DNA of 64,000 bases from Dokdonella_A sp046347015 (GTDB lineage: Bacteria; Pseudomonadota; Gammaproteobacteria; Xanthomonadales; Rhodanobacteraceae). A program made the translations under genes and the position numbers. The stretch is from assembly GCA_046347015.1 (NCBI GenBank), contig JAXMHA010000006.1:62001-126000 (forward strand), given 5' to 3'. Each line of letters opens with the position of its first letter. Positions within the stretch are counted from its first letter, which is position 1. The notes beneath the pieces are model-generated. The model was not told the origin of the DNA. It worked only from the letters and a program-made list of their open reading frames with translations, and did not search any database. Shown one piece after another: positions 61,114 to 64,000 of the stretch.

Positions 61114-61632
61114 TCAGCCGAGTGCCGTGCGCAGCGCGGCTTCGACGTGTGCATCGAAGCTGCACAGGACGATTCGCGACGGCAGGGTGTGCCGGATCTG
61201 CCACTCACGGCACTCGCGCACGGCGATCCTTGCGGCCGCGTCGGTCGGGTAGCCGTACACGCCGCAGCTGATGGCAGGAAACGCGATGCTGCCGACGGCG
61301 TGCTGTCCGGCGAGCGCGAGCGCCGCCCGATAGCACGACGCGAGATGTGCGGGCTCCCCACGCGTGCCGCCGCGCCAGACCGGGCCGACCACGTGGACGA
61401 CGAAGTGCGCCGGCAGTTCGAACCCCGGAGTCAGCCTCGCGCTGCCGGTCGGGCAACGCACGCCCGGGCTGGACTCCGGCATCGCGCGGCACGCGGCGAG
61501 AAGCTTCGGGCCGGCGGCGCGATGGATCGCGCCGTCGACACCGCCGCCTCCCAATAGTGTTTCGTTCGCCGCGTTGACGATCGCGTCGACACGCAGCGTC
61601 GTGATGTCGGCCCGCAGGACCTCGATGGCCAT
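61114..61632 (-). CDS. Macrodomain protein (O-acetyl-ADP-ribose deacetylase-like)
   Basis: A 172-residue macrodomain: IVNAANETLLGGGGVDGAIHRAAG is the ADP-ribose-binding loop with Asn and Asp residues used by YmdB-type deacetylases, and SIAFPAISCGVYGYP is the second loop. Such proteins cleave O-acetyl-ADP-ribose or remove ADP-ribose from targets and, in E. coli, YmdB also affects RNase III. A cytoplasmic role is expected. It lies 28 bp after mscL in the same direction. Confidence 0.92.
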   Translation of the reverse strand: MAIEVLRADITTLRVDAIVNAANETLLGGGGVDGAIHRAAGPKLLAACRAMPESSPGVRCPTGSARLTPGFELPAHFVVHVVGPVWRGGTRGEPAHLASCYRAALALAGQHAVGSIAFPAISCGVYGYPTDAAARIAVRECREWQIRHTLPSRIVLCSFDAHVEAALRTALG

Positions 61633-61660
61633 GACGCGGGACCGGCGGGAACGAAACCGG

Positions 61661-62059
61661 TCAGCGACCCTTTTGCAGCAGGTCGCGGATCTCGGTCAGC
61701 AGCGCGACATCGGCAGGCGGCGCGGCGGGTTTCGCGTCTTCCTTGTGCATGATCCGGTTCATTGCCTTGATGACGAGGAAGATCGCGAACGCGATGATGA
61801 TGAAGGTGATGACCGTGTTGATGAAGGCGCCCCACTGGATCGCGACCTCACCCTTCCCGTCGGCGCCCGCAGCCTTGATGATGGTCTTGATGTTCGAGAA
61901 ATCGATACCGCCGATGAGCCATCCGATCGGCGGCATGATGATGCCGTCGACGAGCGACGAGACGATCTTGCCGAACGCGGCACCGATGACGATACCGGTT
62001 GCCATGTCGACGACATTGCCCTTCATCGCGAAGGTCTTGAACTCGGAAAAGAAGCTCAT
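61661..62059 (-). CDS. mscL: Large-conductance mechanosensitive channel MscL
   Basis: A 132-residue pentameric channel that opens on osmotic downshock. Landmarks: MSFFSEFKTFAMKGNVVDMATGIVIGAAFGKIVSSLVDGIIMPPIG, a second helix VITFIIIAFAIFLVIKAMNRI and a cytoplasmic tail EIRDLLQ. AGGAG lies upstream of the ATG. Firm. Confidence 0.97.
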   Translation of the reverse strand: MSFFSEFKTFAMKGNVVDMATGIVIGAAFGKIVSSLVDGIIMPPIGWLIGGIDFSNIKTIIKAAGADGKGEVAIQWGAFINTVITFIIIAFAIFLVIKAMNRIMHKEDAKPAAPPADVALLTEIRDLLQKGR

Positions 62060-62162
62060 CGGGGATCTCCTCGTGGTGGAATGGGCGAGTGCGCGCCGGG
62101 ACCGTGCCGCGCCTGCGTACTTTAGCCGTGGATCGCGGAAGGCGCGCCACGCGAGACAATTT

Positions 62163-62870
62163 TCAACCCGGGCCAGGCGTGTCCACGATGCGTCCCGACA
62201 GCGTCGCCACGTGTTCGAGTTCGGCCTCGAAGCGGTCACCCGGGACCAACGGGCCGACCCCGGCCGGAGTGCCGGTGAAGACCAGGTCCCCCGCGGCCAG
62301 TTCGAACAGGCGTGACAACTCGACCAGGATGTCCTCGACCGGCAGGATCATGTCGGCTATGTCGGCGTGCTGGCGCAGCTCGCCGTTGACCGTCAGCGAC
62401 AGCCATCCGCGTCGCGGATGCCCGATGTCGGACGCCGCCGCGAGCGAGGACACCGGCGCGGAGTGATCGAATCCTTTTGCCGCATCCCACGGCAGGCCCT
62501 TCGCCTTTGCCGCGGCCTGCAGGTCGCGGCGCGTCAAGTCGAGTCCGACCCCGTAGCCGAAAATGCATGAACGTGCCGCGCGCGTATCGAGATCACGGCC
62601 GCCCGCGCCGAGCGCGATGACCATTTCGACTTCGTGGTGCAGTTCCCGCGTTGCCGGCGGGTACGGGATGCCACCGCCGTCCGGCACGATCGCGTCGGCG
62701 GGCTTCATGAAGAACACGGGTTGCGCCCGCGTGGACGGCGACGCGCCCATTTCCTTGGCGTGCTCGGCGTAGTTGCGGCCGATGCAGTAGATGCGGCGGA
62801 CCGGGAACCGGTCGGATGTTCCGGCAACGGGCAGCGATGGGCCGGTGGACGGAGTGAAGATGAAACTCAT
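62163..62870 (-). CDS. Fumarylacetoacetate hydrolase (FAH) family protein
   Basis: A 235-residue FAH-fold enzyme: IYCIGRNYAEHAKEMG, the metal-binding HHEVEMVIALG (Glu residues) and the GDLVFTGTPAGVGPL motif. Enzymes of this size include fumarylpyruvate and 2-oxo acid hydrolases as well as oxaloacetate decarboxylases, so the substrate is uncertain. It could take part in breakdown of aromatic ring-cleavage products, but the gene is 15 kb from the aminomuconate cluster. The start at 62870 follows homologues. Confidence 0.88.
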   Translation of the reverse strand: MSFIFTPSTGPSLPVAGTSDRFPVRRIYCIGRNYAEHAKEMGASPSTRAQPVFFMKPADAIVPDGGGIPYPPATRELHHEVEMVIALGAGGRDLDTRAARSCIFGYGVGLDLTRRDLQAAAKAKGLPWDAAKGFDHSAPVSSLAAASDIGHPRRGWLSLTVNGELRQHADIADMILPVEDILVELSRLFELAAGDLVFTGTPAGVGPLVPGDRFEAELEHVATLSGRIVDTPGPG

Positions 62871-63153
62871 GGAGTGGACCGCCGACGGAGCGGCGAATTC
62901 TAGCGCCCGATCGCGCGGGCGGGCGCGTCCGGCCTTGATTCCGGTCGACGAGCCCGGCCAGAGTTGCAGCCAGCGCCCGCTCGGCCGCGCCTCCCGTGCG
63001 GCGTTGGCAGGGGGCGACGCGCCTTCCCTCCAGCCTTCGCCCTGACACCTGTCAACAGCGATCAATGACCTGCGGGCCTTCGCTCACGGCCGGGCGTCCC
63101 GCCACACTGTGGCAGAATCGTTCGCCTTTTCCCTGCCAGCCGAACACGACGAC

Positions 63154-64000
63154 GTGGCCGACGACCTTCTGCATCAACTGCGCATCGACCGCTCGCAACG
63201 CGACGACGAATCCGGTCGTCGCCGCTGGCCGTGGATCGCCGGCATCCTCGTGGCGCTGCTGGTGGTCGCCATGGTGATTGCCGCGTTCGTGTTCCGCGAC
63301 CGCACCATTGCCGTCGAGACGGCCACGGCGGTAGCGGTGTCTGCGGGTGACAACGCCGCGGTGCTGCAGGCGACCGGCTACGTGGTCGCGCGGCGCGAGG
63401 CCACCGTATCGGCGCAGATCACCGGCACGCTGGTCGCGGTGAACATCGAGGAAGGCGAACACGTCGCCAAGGGCCAGGTGCTGGCGCGCCTCGACCCGAC
63501 CGAGTACAAGGCGCAACTCGACGCGGCGAAGGCGCAGTACGCCGCGAGCCAGGCGCAGGTCGCGCAGGCGCGCGCGCAGTTGAAGCAGGCGACCGACGAT
63601 GCCGCGCGGATGGCGGCGGTGGCCGCGAAAGGCCTCGTGTCGAAGCAGCAGGCCGAACTGGCGGCGACGATGGCCGCCACCGATCGCGCCACGGTGGCTG
63701 CCGCGGTTCGACAGGCCGAGGCGGCGCAGGCGCAGGTGCAGGCCGCCCAGATCAATTACGACTTCACGATCGTGCGCGCGCCGTTCGCCGGAGTGATCAC
63801 CGACAAGGCGGCACAGGTGGGCGAGATCGTGTCGCCGCTGTCGGCAGGCGGCGGCTTCACCCGCACCGGCGTCGCGACGATCGTCGACATGGATTCGCTG
63901 GAAGTCGAGGTGGACGTCAACGAGGCGTACATCAGCCGCGTGCAGCCGGGCATGAGGGTGGAAGCAGTGCTGGACGCCTATCCCGACTGGAAGATCCCGG
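63154..64000 (+). CDS. Periplasmic adaptor subunit of an efflux system (HlyD/MacA-like), 3' end outside the window
   Basis: The frame continues past the window end (282 codons visible). It has an N-terminal membrane anchor (WPWIAGILVALLVVAMVIAAFVF at about residues 25-47), then the biotinyl-lipoyl-like block (TGYVVARREATVSAQITGTLVAVNIEEGEHVAKGQVLARLD), a long coiled-coil hairpin (AAKAQYAASQAQVAQARAQLK through AAQINYDFTIVRAPFAGVITDK) and a beta-barrel beginning. This is the adaptor layout of tripartite efflux or ABC-type MacA systems. GTG at 63154 is a guess, as no ATG or clear ribosome site lies nearby; GTG at 63109 is also in frame. Confidence 0.85.
   Translation, partial: MADDLLHQLRIDRSQRDDESGRRRWPWIAGILVALLVVAMVIAAFVFRDRTIAVETATAVAVSAGDNAAVLQATGYVVARREATVSAQITGTLVAVNIEEGEHVAKGQVLARLDPTEYKAQLDAAKAQYAASQAQVAQARAQLKQATDDAARMAAVAAKGLVSKQQAELAATMAATDRATVAAAVRQAEAAQAQVQAAQINYDFTIVRAPFAGVITDKAAQVGEIVSPLSAGGGFTRTGVATIVDMDSLEVEVDVNEAYISRVQPGMRVEAVLDAYPDWKIP

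Noticed and set aside
1..64000. CRISPR arrays, tRNA or rRNA genes, insertion sequences with transposase, prophage genes
   Set aside because: Looked for repeated spacers, cloverleaf ends, DDE/tyrosine recombinase motifs and phage structural genes; none were found.

Overview
The window is a 64 kb, very G+C-rich, gene-dense chromosomal segment from a gammaproteobacterium. The most likely source is an aerobic, free-living member of the Xanthomonadales/Lysobacterales, close to the Rhodanobacteraceae. This placement is an inference from product types and gene order: gpmI-envC-ctpA, pgk-pyk-fba (class I aldolase), glyQS, aceB-aceA with a divergent LysR gene, ExeA/GspB-type secretion genes, and secreted proteins ending in an IF-x-x-GFDP tail. 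No rRNA, tRNA, CRISPR array, integrase or transposase gene was seen.

Layout. 1-5.5 kb: leftward secreted proteins (end of a small hypothetical, a 1053-residue BNR/Asp-box propeller protein, a PQQ-type sugar dehydrogenase with a PKD domain). 5.6-9.1 kb: exeA/gspA, gspB, a rhomboid protease and a DUF1820 gene. 9.2-17.5 kb: the leftward block gpmI-envC-ctpA, split between envC and ctpA by a 4.1 kb island. The island holds a hydrolase remnant and two tandem secreted beta-helix genes, and is bounded by perfect 39 bp direct repeats of the envC 3' end. 17.6-21.7 kb: glyoxylate shunt (aceA, aceB) and a divergent LysR regulator across a perfect inverted repeat. 21.8-26.2 kb: tdk, a frameshifted third beta-helix gene, and rep. 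26.4-34.1 kb: an AI-2E family permease, a HAD-family lipoprotein phosphatase, a probable small RNA with its own promoter and terminator, a lipoprotein, plsB, a DUF465 gene, a gene-poor 0.9 kb stretch and a YgjP-like metallopeptidase. 34.1-39.3 kb: alpha/beta hydrolase, hemH, a secreted protein with an IPTL-CTERM-like tail, a SYLF protein and tatABC. 39.4-45.1 kb: a glutamine amidotransferase and GspE ATPase going left, glyQS going right. 45.2-55.4 kb: a NYN/OST-HTH protein, then a tightly packed leftward cluster for kynurenine/2-aminomuconate breakdown. 55.6-60 kb: pgk, pyk and class I fba. 60-64 kb: cysK, a macrodomain protein, mscL, a FAH-family hydrolase and the start of an efflux adaptor gene.

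How the parts work together. Central carbon flow is well covered by gpmI, pgk, pyk, fba and the glyoxylate shunt. The 46-55 kb cluster can take kynurenine-pathway intermediates through ACMS decarboxylase, 2-aminomuconate semialdehyde dehydrogenase and a RidA-type deaminase towards central metabolism. Export is a second theme: Tat translocase, type II secretion ATPases, rhomboid, S41 protease and several signal-peptide proteins. Four of these, from two unrelated fold families, share the C-terminal tail P-D-x-IF-x-x-GFDP.

Most noteworthy are the envC-tail direct repeats around the beta-helix island, the shared GFDP tail, the small RNA at 28.5 kb, the aminomuconate cluster with embedded FUSC and TIKI/ChaN-like genes, and several TGCTAG-type -10 boxes lying almost on top of start codons. 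All family assignments were made by reading the sequence, not by database search.
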